A stretch of 33,314 nucleotides of DNA from Flavobacteriaceae bacterium (GCA_023263685.1 JALQVM010000004.1:251-33564), one strand, 5' to 3'; counted from the stretch's first letter, positions 17,079 to 25,665 are shown. Notes: generated from the letters alone by a model not told the origin. Translations and numbers: made by a program.

Positions 17079-17905
17079 TCTTTTTTACCTCTTACCGGTA
17101 CCCCTTTTACTTTTTTTGCATTGACTTTATCCTGAACTTTTTTCTCTTGATTGTTCATTGCGTCCAACAGGTTTTGGACTTGCTGTGGAGAGAGTTGTCC
17201 TTTTTTTGGGGCTTGATTTTGTTTTTCAGGTGGGTTGTTTGGTTGCTCTTGTTCTTTCTTATTTTGATCTCCTTCATTTTTAGGTTCACCTTCGTCTTTG
17301 GTTTCGTCGCCTTGGTCGCCTTCTTGCTCAGGATTTTGTTCGTCTTTGTTTTCTTGATCTCCTTCTTGCTCCTTGTTATCTTGGTTTTGGTCCTGCTCTT
17401 TTTCTTGATCTTGCTGGTCTTTTTGATCCTTGTTGTCGTCCTGTTCTTGTTCCTCTGGAGGCTTTTCGTTTTCTAACAACTCTTTAGCTAGGGCGTAATT
17501 GTATCGTGTTTCTTCATCAAAAGGATTGTTTCTCAGGGCATTTTTATAGGCTTCGACCGCTTTTTGATACTCTTTTTTCTTCATATACACATTCCCCATA
17601 TTGTGAAATGCCTTGTGTTTTTCTTCTTTAGAAGAAGAAAATTTTTGCGTTTGAAAAAATCGTTGTGAAGCTTCCTCGTACTGTTCGGCTAAGAAGTGGG
17701 CGTTGCCCAGATTATGCAAAGCTGTAGGGGCTTCTGGGGCCAAGGAAAGCGCCTTACGATAAGATTTTTCTGCCTCAACTAAGGTTCCGGCTTCTACTTC
17801 GGTATTACCTTCATAAATATGATTGTTAATCTTTCCCTCTTGTGCTTGAAGAAAAGTAAAAACAGATCCTACTAAAATCCAAAACGCACTATACTTCATT
17901 TTCAT
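17072..17905 (-). CDS. batC: BatC-like TPR protein with acidic low-complexity tail
   Basis: This 277-residue protein has a signal peptide (residues 1-22) and three to four tetratricopeptide repeats at about 38-145, including APTALHNLGNAHFLAEQYEEA and AFHNMGNVYMKKKEYQKAVEAY. A long stretch at about 150-235 is built almost only from Glu, Gln, Asp, Asn and Lys. A short C-terminal helix, LSPQQVQNLLDAMNNQEKKVQ, ends in a basic tail. The domain order is that of BatC, thought to work with BatB and BatE in the envelope. The start overlaps batB by 17 bases; Met3 is an alternative. The low-complexity tail is very hydrophilic and probably disordered. Confidence 0.88.
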   Translation of the reverse strand: MKMKYSAFWILVGSVFTFLQAQEGKINNHIYEGNTEVEAGTLVEAEKSYRKALSLAPEAPTALHNLGNAHFLAEQYEEASQRFFQTQKFSSSKEEKHKAFHNMGNVYMKKKEYQKAVEAYKNALRNNPFDEETRYNYALAKELLENEKPPEEQEQDDNKDQKDQQDQEKEQDQNQDNKEQEGDQENKDEQNPEQEGDQGDETKDEGEPKNEGDQNKKEQEQPNNPPEKQNQAPKKGQLSPQQVQNLLDAMNNQEKKVQDKVNAKKVKGVPVRGKKDW

Positions 17906-18935
17906 TTTCGTTAAAAAGATTCAACTTTTGCACCCATTTTGTTTTGGTTTCAAACAAAAATAAGTCCATTAACAGAAAAAGTAAAGCTCCGATTAAAAAA
18001 GGTTGAAAGCGGTCTTTGTAGCTCACAAATTTTTTAGCTTCAAATTCTTTTTTATCCATGGCTTTAAGCTGTTCTGCGACAAAATCTAATACGGCTTGGG
18101 TGTCGTTCCCATCCTGGTAGGAGCCGTCTGTAGCCAATGCAATGGTTTCCAATACACTGGCGTTGCGTTTACTAATGACCACTTCACCGTCAAAATCTTT
18201 TTTGTACGACTCTACCACCCCATTTCTTTTCAAAGGGATAGGAGCGCCATTATCAGTTCCTACTCCAAAGGTAAATATTTTAATTCCCAGCGCTGCAGCT
18301 CGGGCGGCGGCATTGGCGGCGGCATCGGAATGATCTTCTCCATCGGAAATTAAAAAGATGACCCGATTGGTCTGGTCTTCATCGTCAAAAAAAGTTCCGG
18401 CTAAATCAATCGCATTGTCTAAGGCAGTTCCTTGAGACGACAACATGTCTGTGTTTAACCCCTGTAAAAACATTTTGGCGGCACTGTAATCTGTGGTGAT
18501 GGGAAGTTGAGGAACCGCTTGGGCAGCATAGGCGATTATGCCTACGCGATCGCTTGTGAGCTGATTGAGAATCGCCGACACCAATCGCTTTGATTTTTCT
18601 ATTCTATTTGGAGCAATATCTTCTGCCAACATGCTTTTGGATACGTCTACCGCAAATACGATGTCTACGCCTTCTCGTTTTACCGTTTCCAGTTGAGTTC
18701 CTATTTTGGGATTCATGAGTCCAAAAACCAAAAGCGCTATTGCAAGGCTGTACAGTACAAGTTTTAGGGTGGGTTTAAATCGGGATCTGTTAGGACTCAA
18801 CTCTTTTAGTAGGGCAGGATGGGCAAAATTAGATTGCAACCTACGCCTCCACCTTGCTACAAGTGCATGGACCAACCAAAGAACTGGGAGGATTCCTAAA
18901 AGGTAGATAAAATGATATGCGTCTATCTGATACAT
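17889..18935 (-). CDS. batB: BatB-like von Willebrand factor A protein
   Basis: This is a 348-residue inner-membrane protein with two N-terminal helices (about 8-26 and 56-75), a von Willebrand factor A domain at 88-285 and a C-terminal helix at about 313-332. The metal-ion-dependent adhesion site is intact: DVSKS at 97-101, a Thr in QGTALDNA and an Asp in FLISDGEDHSD. Such domains bind a divalent metal and mediate protein contact, here with MoxR-type ATPase partners and BatA. It directly follows batA with no spacing and overlaps batC, consistent with coupled translation. Confidence 0.92.
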   Translation of the reverse strand: MYQIDAYHFIYLLGILPVLWLVHALVARWRRRLQSNFAHPALLKELSPNRSRFKPTLKLVLYSLAIALLVFGLMNPKIGTQLETVKREGVDIVFAVDVSKSMLAEDIAPNRIEKSKRLVSAILNQLTSDRVGIIAYAAQAVPQLPITTDYSAAKMFLQGLNTDMLSSQGTALDNAIDLAGTFFDDEDQTNRVIFLISDGEDHSDAAANAAARAAALGIKIFTFGVGTDNGAPIPLKRNGVVESYKKDFDGEVVISKRNASVLETIALATDGSYQDGNDTQAVLDFVAEQLKAMDKKEFEAKKFVSYKDRFQPFLIGALLFLLMDLFLFETKTKWVQKLNLFNENENEV

Positions 18936-19940
18936 TTAAATAAAGCTTTTGAAAAGGGTGTTTCTTCCGAGCCACTCCAGTGCAAGCAGCACCATTGCTA
19001 GCAATACTAAAATTCTGTATTTCTCTTCGTAGTTGTAATATTTTACTTCCTCGATTTCTGTCTTTTCCAATTTATTGATTTCAGCATAGATTTCTTCAAG
19101 CTTTTTATTGTCCGTAGCGCGAAAGTAAATCCCCCCGGTCGCAGAGGCAATTTCTTTGAGTAGCGCTTCATCAATCTCTACTTTAGTCATGCCGTATTTA
19201 AATTCGCCTGTAGGTAAAATGGCTACCGGTGCTCGAGCGGTTCCATTACTCCCTAAGCCAATCGTATAGGTTTTGATTCCAAACTCTACCGCCAGCTCAA
19301 TCGCAATTTTAGGATCAATAAACCCAGAATTATTTACTCCATCCGTCAATAAAATTATCACCTTACTTTTTGCTCTGCTGTCCTTTAGTCTATTTACAGC
19401 AGTGGCCAGACCCATGCCAATGGCGGTTCCATCTTCTATCAAACCTTGGTAAGCGATCTCCCGAAGCGAACCTTTTACAATAGACTTATCACTGGTTATG
19501 GGTGTTTTTGTATAGCTTTCTCCTGCGTATACGACCAACCCAATTCGATCGGAAAGCCTATCGTCCACAAAGGCTGAGGCCACACGCTTTAAGGCACTCA
19601 ACCGATCCGGCTTAAGATCTTGAGCCAGCATACTGGAAGAAACATCAATGGCCATAATGATGTCAATCCCTTTATTGGTCCTCGTACGGGTAGAGATATC
19701 CACGGTTTGGGGCCTGGCTATGCCAAGTATAATTAATCCTAAAGCTAGTATTCGGAAAATAAATAAGATCGGTCTAAGCTTGGTAAGAAAGGAACGCTGA
19801 GTGCCAAACCCTTCAAGAGAAGATATTTTTAAACTGGCTTGAGATTTTTTCCAAGTAAAGAGGTGCCATGCGATGACTACCGGCAGCAGCAGGAGCAACC
19901 AGAGGTAATTGGGATTTGCAAAATAAATTCCTTCCAACAT
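18936..19940 (-). CDS. batA: BatA-like von Willebrand factor A protein
   Basis: This 334-residue protein is the paralogue of BatB: two N-terminal membrane helices (about 10-28 and 57-75), a von Willebrand A domain from about 90 to 290 and a C-terminal helix near 308-325. The MIDAS motif is DVSSS at 99-103, with the Thr in EDGTAIGMG and the Asp in ILLTDGVNNSG. The pairing of two tandem VWA proteins is the hallmark of the Bacteroidota Bat locus. It lies three bases after the 545-residue BatD-like gene and abuts batB. Confidence 0.92.
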   Translation of the reverse strand: MLEGIYFANPNYLWLLLLLPVVIAWHLFTWKKSQASLKISSLEGFGTQRSFLTKLRPILFIFRILALGLIILGIARPQTVDISTRTRTNKGIDIIMAIDVSSSMLAQDLKPDRLSALKRVASAFVDDRLSDRIGLVVYAGESYTKTPITSDKSIVKGSLREIAYQGLIEDGTAIGMGLATAVNRLKDSRAKSKVIILLTDGVNNSGFIDPKIAIELAVEFGIKTYTIGLGSNGTARAPVAILPTGEFKYGMTKVEIDEALLKEIASATGGIYFRATDNKKLEEIYAEINKLEKTEIEEVKYYNYEEKYRILVLLAMVLLALEWLGRNTLFKSFI

Positions 19941-19943
19941 GGT

Positions 19944-21581
19944 TTAAAGTTCTTTAATCAAATCTAGACTATTGAGTATCCGCTGTTCTATTGCTTCGCC
20001 GTATCTGTCTTCTTTCTCATACATCAACGTCAATAGGATGGTGCCTTGGTCAAAAGCAAACAAATAGGCGCTAAAATTACACCTTACCCGTTGCTCTTCT
20101 TGGTATTTAGGGTAATCCAAGGTACCGTATATTTTTGCTACGGGTAGGCCCGAAGGTAAGGTCACTGCATCATTTTTGATAAAAATATTTACCGCTCCTG
20201 CTGATTCAAAACTGGATATAATCGAATTCACCAATTCTTGCCCTTTTTCCAAATCAGCTTGTTTCGGATCCGCAGGTGGGGCCTCGGGTGCTCCAGCTTT
20301 TTGCTTTGGAAAATCAAATGACAAATTGATGTAAAATGGACTGTCAAAACTTCCAAATCTAAACTGTTGGACGGGCTCCTCTGAGGCTGATATTCGTTCC
20401 AGTATTTCAGGAGTTTCTATGGCGAGTGGAGGTGTTCCGTATTGACTCGAGTACCAAGTTCCGCCGCTCAAAACCTTTGTGGGATATCTGAAAAGGGTAT
20501 CTCTAACAGGATAATATCCATAAACTAACATAGAAACAACAAGGCTCAACACGGCTAAAATCCCCACTCCTGCCGATCCCCAAATCCACTGTTCTTTTCT
20601 TCTTTTTTTTGCTAAATATTCTTGATAGGCTGCTTTTTCTCTAAGTTCTTCTTCGGTAGGCTCTGGGAGGGCTTCTTTGGTTTCGATAACGACATGTTCT
20701 ACCGCCTTTCGGTCTTCATTTGCTGTATACTTTTCAGGCATGGATTTTGCAAATTTTACTAAATCTGCATTTTGTAGAACCGCTCTTAAACTCATTAAGG
20801 TTTTCCGATCAAGATCTAGAGAACCCGCATCTTTTCGTAGCTCCAGCTTGGCCAAAAGTTCCTCTGAGGTGCTTTCCAGGGCGTCAATTTTAGCTTCTTC
20901 TTCCAAGTAGCGACGGACCACATCGGTCAATCGAGAATAATACCGTTTGAACTCTTCTTGTTCAGAAAGGTTTTCGCTTTCCAGGGCTTTCAACTCTTCT
21001 ATGGCCCGCTCAAATGGGGGTAACTCTTGCGCTCTCAGCTCTTTTTTTCGTTTTTGGAATAAGTAGGTGTACATTATTCCAATACATACAAGGCCAATAA
21101 CCAATCCCCAAAGGATGCGAGAAATTAATGCGTCGTAATTTTTTTCAACTTCAGTAAGGGGTTTGATGTCAAAAAGGTTTTGCTTCGTCGTGTCTACCAC
21201 TACAGGATTTACTCGAATTGGGATCAGATCTGCAATTTTAGAAAAGCCATCGACCAGCACTTGTTGTTGTGGTAAAAAATAATTGCCCGAATCGAATTGT
21301 ATCAGCGCATATTTTTTTGTGTATAAATAATGAGACTGTGCTCTAAGAGTGTCTATGGGGCTTTCTTCAAGCAGTTCAAACGGTGCAAAAATAGGTTGCT
21401 CAGGAAAAAGTACTTGAGCCGTGCTGTCTGCTTTAATTTGAAGGGTGTAATTCAGTTGTTCGCCTATGCGGATACTGGTGGTATCTACAGCTGCCTTAAG
21501 CTCCGCCTGCTGTTGTGCCCCAATCGAAAAGGACATGAAACAGGCCAACACTAACCAACTGTATTTTTTCATTTTATCCAC
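19944..21581 (-). CDS. Bat-locus two-helix protein with BatD-like N-terminus, C-terminal domain unknown
   Basis: This 545-residue protein lies between DUF58 and batA. It has a signal peptide (about 4-22, starting best at Met4), a beta-rich domain at 25-130 resembling the BatD repeat (DTTSIRIGEQLNYTLQIKAD), helix 1 at 155-175, a charged helical cytoplasmic region at 178-330, helix 2 at 332-355 and a C-terminal domain at 356-545. The cytoplasmic part, with FKRYYSRLTDVVRRYLEEE, resembles the DUF4381-like segment found in Bat loci. The C-terminal domain, containing YGTPPLAIETPEILERI and GSFDSPFYINLSFDFP, is not one I recognise. Its location argues for a structural subunit of the Bat complex. Starting at Met4 (21572) avoids the overlap with DUF58. 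Confidence 0.78.
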   Translation of the reverse strand: MDKMKKYSWLVLACFMSFSIGAQQQAELKAAVDTTSIRIGEQLNYTLQIKADSTAQVLFPEQPIFAPFELLEESPIDTLRAQSHYLYTKKYALIQFDSGNYFLPQQQVLVDGFSKIADLIPIRVNPVVVDTTKQNLFDIKPLTEVEKNYDALISRILWGLVIGLVCIGIMYTYLFQKRKKELRAQELPPFERAIEELKALESENLSEQEEFKRYYSRLTDVVRRYLEEEAKIDALESTSEELLAKLELRKDAGSLDLDRKTLMSLRAVLQNADLVKFAKSMPEKYTANEDRKAVEHVVIETKEALPEPTEEELREKAAYQEYLAKKRRKEQWIWGSAGVGILAVLSLVVSMLVYGYYPVRDTLFRYPTKVLSGGTWYSSQYGTPPLAIETPEILERISASEEPVQQFRFGSFDSPFYINLSFDFPKQKAGAPEAPPADPKQADLEKGQELVNSIISSFESAGAVNIFIKNDAVTLPSGLPVAKIYGTLDYPKYQEEQRVRCNFSAYLFAFDQGTILLTLMYEKEDRYGEAIEQRILNSLDLIKEL

Positions 21582-22440
21582 GGGCTTTGAAATATCCTAA
21601 AAGTTTTTTGACATAGCTTTCTTCTACATTACAACTGAGATGACCGGCTCCATTTTTTTTAAATATTTCTTCAAATTCTGAAACCCGCTGGGCATAATGT
21701 GTACTGTATTTTCTTCGGATTTGCTTAGAAAACGTATTTACCCACTTGAGTTTTCCCGTCTCAGCATCCACCATAGGAACCATTCCCAAATTAGGGAGGG
21801 TTTGTTCCATCGGGTCATAGACTCGAATGCCGGTTAGGTCGTGTTTTTTTGCCGCAATACGGAGTGTTTTTTCGAATCCTGAATTCATGAAATCAGACAG
21901 AAGGAAGACAATTGCTTTCTTTTTTAACACACTAGACAAAAATTCCAAGGCGGAAGAAAGATCCGTTTTTAAACTTGATGGGGTGAATTCCAACAGTTCA
22001 CGGATGATTCTCAGAATGTGAGAACGACCCTTTTTGGGAGGGATAAAGAGTTCAATCTGATCTGAAAACAGCACCAATCCTACCTTGTCGTTGTTTTGCA
22101 AAGCAGAAAAAGCAAGCGTGGCAGCAATTTCGGTTAAAATTTCTCTTTTGAATTGAGAGCGGGTTCCAAATGCTTCTGAGCCACTTACATCTACCACAAG
22201 CATCAAGGTGAGCTCTCGTTCTTCTTCAAAAACCTTGACAAAAGGTTCGTTGTAACGTGCGGTAACATTCCAGTCTATGGCACGCACATCGTCTCCAAAT
22301 TGATACTGACGCACTTCACTAAAAGTCATCCCCCGCCCTTTAAAGGTAGAATGGTATTCTCCACCAAAGACGTGATCACTTAAACGACGCGTCTTGATCT
22401 CGATTTTACGAACTTTTTTTAGTAGCGCTTTAGTATCCAT
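21574..22440 (-). CDS. DUF58 domain protein
   Basis: This is a 288-residue cytoplasmic protein of the DUF58 family, a VWA-like fold usually encoded next to MoxR ATPases. The signature is FKGRGMTFSEVRQYQFGDD at about 34-52 followed by VRAIDWNVTARYNEPFVKVFEEERELTL. The VWA-like part has VVDVSGSEAFGT with a MIDAS-like DVSGS and FLLSDFMNSGFE. It lies 44 bases after moxR and just before the 545-residue protein, so it is the second gene of the operon. It is thought to bind or be remodelled by MoxR, but the biochemical function is unknown. Confidence 0.93.
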   Translation of the reverse strand: MDTKALLKKVRKIEIKTRRLSDHVFGGEYHSTFKGRGMTFSEVRQYQFGDDVRAIDWNVTARYNEPFVKVFEEERELTLMLVVDVSGSEAFGTRSQFKREILTEIAATLAFSALQNNDKVGLVLFSDQIELFIPPKKGRSHILRIIRELLEFTPSSLKTDLSSALEFLSSVLKKKAIVFLLSDFMNSGFEKTLRIAAKKHDLTGIRVYDPMEQTLPNLGMVPMVDAETGKLKWVNTFSKQIRRKYSTHYAQRVSEFEEIFKKNGAGHLSCNVEESYVKKLLGYFKARG

Positions 22441-22484
22441 ACAGTGCTAATGGCAAAAAAATTTGGTTAAAAAAATGGACCGGT

Positions 22485-23492
22485 CTAGGGGACCTCTACT
22501 TCATTGATGATTTGGGTAATCAAATCTACCGAAGTAATGTTTTCTGCTTCTGCTTCGTAAGTGAGCCCAATTCTATGGCGTAACACATCGTAAATAACCG
22601 CCCGTACGTCTTCGGGTATCACATACCCTCTGTGTCTTAAAAAAGCGTGGCATTTAGCAGCAGTAGCAAGGTTGATGCTCCCCCTAGGGGAAGCTCCAAA
22701 ACTAATTAGAGGCTTTATGGATTCCAGTTTGTATTTTTCTGGATAGCGGGTGGCAAAGATCAAATTCAAAATATAATTTTCAATTTTTTCATCCATATAC
22801 ACCTGGGGTATGGTTTCTTGAGCCGCCAAAATTTGTTTGGTTGTTACTACAGGTTTGACCACAGCTGCATTATTGCTCAAATTATTACGGACAATTAGTT
22901 GCTCCTCTTCCAGCTTTGGATAGTCGATTACGGCTTTTAACATGAATCGGTCAACTTGGGCTTCAGGCAAAGGATAAGTTCCCTCTTGTTCTACTGGGTT
23001 TTGAGTTGCCATCACCAAAAACGGAGCTTGCAATTTAAAGGTACTGTCACCAATGGTAACCTGTTTTTCTTGCATGGCTTCGAGCAAGGCAGATTGAACC
23101 TTAGCCGGAGCTCTGTTGATCTCATCGGCCAACACAAAATTGGCGAAGATGGGTCCTTTTTTTATCGAAAAATCATTTTCCTTGATGTTGTATATCATCG
23201 TTCCTACCACATCGGCAGGCAATAAGTCAGGCGTAAATTGAATTCGACTAAAACTTCCTTTTACCGCGGTACTCAAGGTATTGATCGCTAAGGTTTTGGC
23301 TAGACCAGGAACTCCCTCTAAGAGAATGTGTCCCTTTCCTAACAGTCCGATTAAAAGTCGTTCAACCATGTGCTTTTGCCCGACAATTACCTTGTTCATC
23401 TCCAAGGTTAATAATTCTACAAAGGCACTTTCCTTTTCAATCTTTTCATTGATTGCTTTAATGTCAATCGTATCACTCATCTTGTTTTCCAT
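22485..23492 (-). CDS. MoxR-family AAA+ ATPase
   Basis: This is a 335-residue MoxR ATPase of the AAA+ class, the motor of the Bat operon. The Walker A motif is GVPGLAKT at 60-67, Walker B is FVLADEIN at 118-125, and sensor and arginine-finger regions follow in MATQNPVEQEGTYPLPEAQVDRF, a near-universal MoxR sequence. The C-terminal lid has ASPRGSINLATAAKCHAFLRHRGYV. MoxR proteins act as chaperones that activate partner enzymes or remodel membrane complexes with VWA proteins. It is the first gene of the eight-gene minus-strand unit and has a promoter candidate upstream. It is normal in length. Confidence 0.95.
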   Translation of the reverse strand: MENKMSDTIDIKAINEKIEKESAFVELLTLEMNKVIVGQKHMVERLLIGLLGKGHILLEGVPGLAKTLAINTLSTAVKGSFSRIQFTPDLLPADVVGTMIYNIKENDFSIKKGPIFANFVLADEINRAPAKVQSALLEAMQEKQVTIGDSTFKLQAPFLVMATQNPVEQEGTYPLPEAQVDRFMLKAVIDYPKLEEEQLIVRNNLSNNAAVVKPVVTTKQILAAQETIPQVYMDEKIENYILNLIFATRYPEKYKLESIKPLISFGASPRGSINLATAAKCHAFLRHRGYVIPEDVRAVIYDVLRHRIGLTYEAEAENITSVDLITQIINEVEVP

Positions 23493-23526
23493 TAAGATTA
23501 TAGCATTTTTTTGGAATGCAAATTTG

Positions 23527-23556
23527 AAAAAATAATATCCTTTTTCTTGTTAACAA
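23527..23556 (-). promoter_or_regulatory. Candidate promoter of the moxR-bat operon
   Basis: On the minus strand a TTG (-33 position, 23556-23554) is followed after 19 bases by TATTTTTT (23534-23527), one mismatch from the TAnnTTTG -7 consensus of Bacteroidota. The start codon of moxR lies 34 bases further on. This is the best-spaced promoter I found and the only clear intergenic gap ahead of the eight-gene block. It faces the divergent aldo/keto reductase gene. Confidence 0.45.
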
Positions 23557-23624
23557 TTGGTTAAAAAATCAAGCCCCAGCTACTGGCGTTGGTTTTAATA
23601 GTTATTACTTTAGAAGTGAATTTA

Positions 23625-24506
23625 ATGCATTTTACTCAGATGAATCCATTTTCAAGAATTATTTCTGGAACCATGACGTGGGGTGCTTGGGGCGCCAAAA
23701 TGTCAACTTTACAAATGCAGCTTCAAATTGAAAAAAATCTAAGCATGGGCATTACAACTTTTGATCATGCAGATATATATGGAGGTTACACTACCGAAGC
23801 TGAATTCGGAGCAGCCTTTAGCAAAACCAAGATCCCAAGAGAGCAGCTACAATTTATCACTAAGTGCGGTATTCAAATGCCTTGTGAATCACGCCCTATG
23901 TCTTTAAAGCACTACGACTATTCTTCAGGTCACATCCAAAAAAGTATTGACAATTCACTGAAAGCGCTGCGTACAGACTATATAGACTTGCTTTTATTTC
24001 ACCGTCCGAGTCCACTTTTAAATGTTGAAGCTGTGGCCCAAATCATTCAACAATTATTAAAAAAAGGAAAAATTAAGTCTTTTGGTGTTTCCAACTTTAC
24101 TCCTGCTCAGATCGCATTGCTACAAAAAGAACTTCGTCCCAGTTGGAATCAGATTGAATGTTCACTTACCCATGAAAAACCTCTATTTGACGGGACTATT
24201 GATTATTTATCTACTCATAAAATTGGGGTTATGGCTTGGAGTCCTTTGGGATTGTTTTTTAAAGAAGAAAACAGTCGAGTCATTCGAATAAAGCAATGCA
24301 TGGAATCACTTTGCAAAAAATACGATTGCAGTGAAGATCAACTTTTATTAGCATGGCTGGCTCAACATCCTTCACAGATTCATCCGGTTGTTGGAACCAC
24401 CTCTACTCAAAGGTTGAAAAAGGCTCTTTCAGCATTGGAAATAAAATTAGAACTTACAGACTGGTTTTTACTCCTCAAAGCAAGTCAAGGAGTAGAAGTC
24501 CCATAA
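23625..24506 (+). CDS. Aldo/keto reductase (YdhF-like)
   Basis: This NADPH-dependent oxidoreductase of the aldo/keto reductase superfamily has 293 residues from the chosen ATG. The catalytic tetrad is visible: Asp47 and Tyr52 in FDHADIYGGY, Lys80 in FITKCG and His126 in LLFHRPSP. FGVSNFTPAQI and GTTSTQRLKKAL mark the barrel and cofactor-binding C-terminus. An open frame extends to a TTG at 23589, but the extra residues are atypical and overlap probable promoter sequence, so ATG 23625 (or 23640) is preferred. It resembles E. coli YdhF in the DHADIYGGY motif. The physiological substrate is unknown. The SDR gene follows after 10 bases, so the two may form an oxidoreductase pair. Confidence 0.9.
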   Translation: MHFTQMNPFSRIISGTMTWGAWGAKMSTLQMQLQIEKNLSMGITTFDHADIYGGYTTEAEFGAAFSKTKIPREQLQFITKCGIQMPCESRPMSLKHYDYSSGHIQKSIDNSLKALRTDYIDLLLFHRPSPLLNVEAVAQIIQQLLKKGKIKSFGVSNFTPAQIALLQKELRPSWNQIECSLTHEKPLFDGTIDYLSTHKIGVMAWSPLGLFFKEENSRVIRIKQCMESLCKKYDCSEDQLLLAWLAQHPSQIHPVVGTTSTQRLKKALSALEIKLELTDWFLLLKASQGVEVP

Positions 24507-24516
24507 AACAATACCT

Positions 24517-25269
24517 ATGAAAGATAAAATTGTATGCATCACCGGTGCGAGTAGTGGAATTGGTTGGGCAACCGCAAAAGCCTTTGCAAATCAAGGTGCC
24601 CGATTAATTCTTTGTGGACGTCGTCAAGAAAAGTTAACGGAGCTGGAAAAACAGCTCCCTGTAGAGACCCAACAGCTTGTTTTTGATGTCAGAGATCGAG
24701 AAGCCGTGTTTGAAGCTTTTGATCGCCTAGCAAAACCCTGGAAAAAAATCGATGTTTTGATCAATAATGCAGGAAATGCGCACGGTTTGGATCCTGTCCA
24801 TACGGCTAATATTGACGATTGGGATGCTATGATCGACGGAAACGTAAAAGGACTGATGTATGTTACCAAAGCCGTACTTCCCCGTATGGTCGCTGCTAAA
24901 AAAGGACACATTATCAATCTAGGATCTATTGCAGGCAAGGAGGTCTATCCGAATGGGAGTGCCTACTGCAGCAGTAAATTTGCAGTGGATGCTTTTACCA
25001 GCGGACTGAGAATTGATCTGAATCCTTTTGGAATTCGAGTTGGAGCCATCCACCCCGGATTGGTGGAAACAGAATTTTCTGAAGTCCGATTTAAAGGTGA
25101 TTCAGAACGGGCTGCTAAAGTATACCAAGGTGTGGAGGCACTGACCGCTGAAGAAGTGGCCGATGCCATTCTTTACATGGCAACAGTACCAGAAAAAGTC
25201 ACTATTGCAGACTTAGTCATCTTACCTACACGACAAGCCAACGCTTACGTACAACATAGAGAGGGCTAA
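24517..25269 (+). CDS. Short-chain dehydrogenase/reductase (YdfG-like)
   Basis: This is a 250-residue classical short-chain dehydrogenase. The Rossmann loop TGASSGIG is at 9-16, NNAG at 83-86, and the catalytic residues are Ser137 (LGSIAG) with Tyr150 and Lys154 (SAYCSSK). GAIHPGLVETEF follows. CGRRQEKL at 33-40, with adjacent arginines after strand 2, suggests NADP preference. It is close to E. coli YdfG, a 3-hydroxy acid dehydrogenase, in length and motifs, but the substrate is not determined. It follows the aldo/keto reductase gene by ten bases. No strong terminator follows, although a weak GAGGG/CCCTC pair overlaps its stop. Confidence 0.92.
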   Translation: MKDKIVCITGASSGIGWATAKAFANQGARLILCGRRQEKLTELEKQLPVETQQLVFDVRDREAVFEAFDRLAKPWKKIDVLINNAGNAHGLDPVHTANIDDWDAMIDGNVKGLMYVTKAVLPRMVAAKKGHIINLGSIAGKEVYPNGSAYCSSKFAVDAFTSGLRIDLNPFGIRVGAIHPGLVETEFSEVRFKGDSERAAKVYQGVEALTAEEVADAILYMATVPEKVTIADLVILPTRQANAYVQHREG

Positions 25270-25309
25270 GCTTCCCTCAAAGTTGCGTTTCCCTAACATG
25301 CAATACAAT

Positions 25310-25317
25310 TAATTTTG
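25310..25317 (+). promoter_or_regulatory. -7 element upstream of the truncated lipoprotein gene
   Basis: TAATTTTG fits the TAnnTTTG -7 consensus of Bacteroidota and lies 27 bases before the ATG at 25345. A TTG occurs upstream at a spacing of about 24, longer than usual. Its presence suggests that the short lipoprotein gene had, and may still have, its own promoter. Confidence 0.4.
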
Positions 25318-25344
25318 TATATTTAATTGTCCCAAATTTTAGCA

Positions 25345-25665
25345 ATGAAAAATCTATTTCTAGGGCTATTGCTTTCATGTTGTATCTTCATTAATTGTAC
25401 CGATTCCTCCGTAGAGGTAGTTCCAATAGAATCCCGTTTTTCCTTAGATAGTTTAGATTTCCCTATCGCTCGAGCTGGACTAGTAGACCTTGGAGTTGAT
25501 CTGAAAAAAGAACTCTATGAGGGCTTTATGAATGTACTTTTGTTTGTCACTGAAGGTATTACGTTTTCAGAATATGAGTCTGGAGAATTGCTCCTTAAAG
25601 GAAATGGTGCTTTGTTTGGAATTATTCTCTACTCTGAGGCCCAATGGACCTTAAACTCCATTTAG
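25345..25665 (+). CDS. Small lipoprotein, probably 3'-truncated
   Basis: This 106-residue product has a lipoprotein signal peptide, MKNLFLGLLLSCCIFINC, with cysteines suitable for lipidation. The mature part contains FPIARAGLVDLG, LLFVTEGITFSEYESGELLLKG and ALFGIILYSEAQWTLNS, a beta-rich pattern I cannot name but which recalls small flavobacterial surface lipoproteins that continue for another 80-100 residues. Here the frame stops abruptly at TAG 25663-25665, just where the nuclease fragment begins in another reading frame. I read this as the 5' half of a gene whose 3' half is lost. The ATG at 25345 is preferred over an in-frame TTG at 25327. Function unknown. Confidence 0.6.
   Translation: MKNLFLGLLLSCCIFINCTDSSVEVVPIESRFSLDSLDFPIARAGLVDLGVDLKKELYEGFMNVLLFVTEGITFSEYESGELLLKGNGALFGIILYSEAQWTLNSI

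Noticed and set aside
17147-17476. Hydrophobic + strand ORF opposite batC, resembling a membrane protein
   Set aside because: It is the complement of the Glu/Gln/Asp/Asn/Lys codon tract of BatC, which automatically gives Leu/Val/Phe/Ile codons. The BatC frame is supported by TPRs and operon position.
23589-23624. N-terminal extension of the aldo/keto reductase from TTG 23589
   Set aside because: The extra twelve residues do not resemble the family, and the TTG and following TACTTTAG look like promoter parts. The ATG at 23625 gives a normal start.
25261-25278. GAGGG/CCCTC inverted repeat at the end of the SDR gene
   Set aside because: The stem is five pairs with an eight-base loop and no T tract follows, so it does not qualify as an intrinsic terminator.
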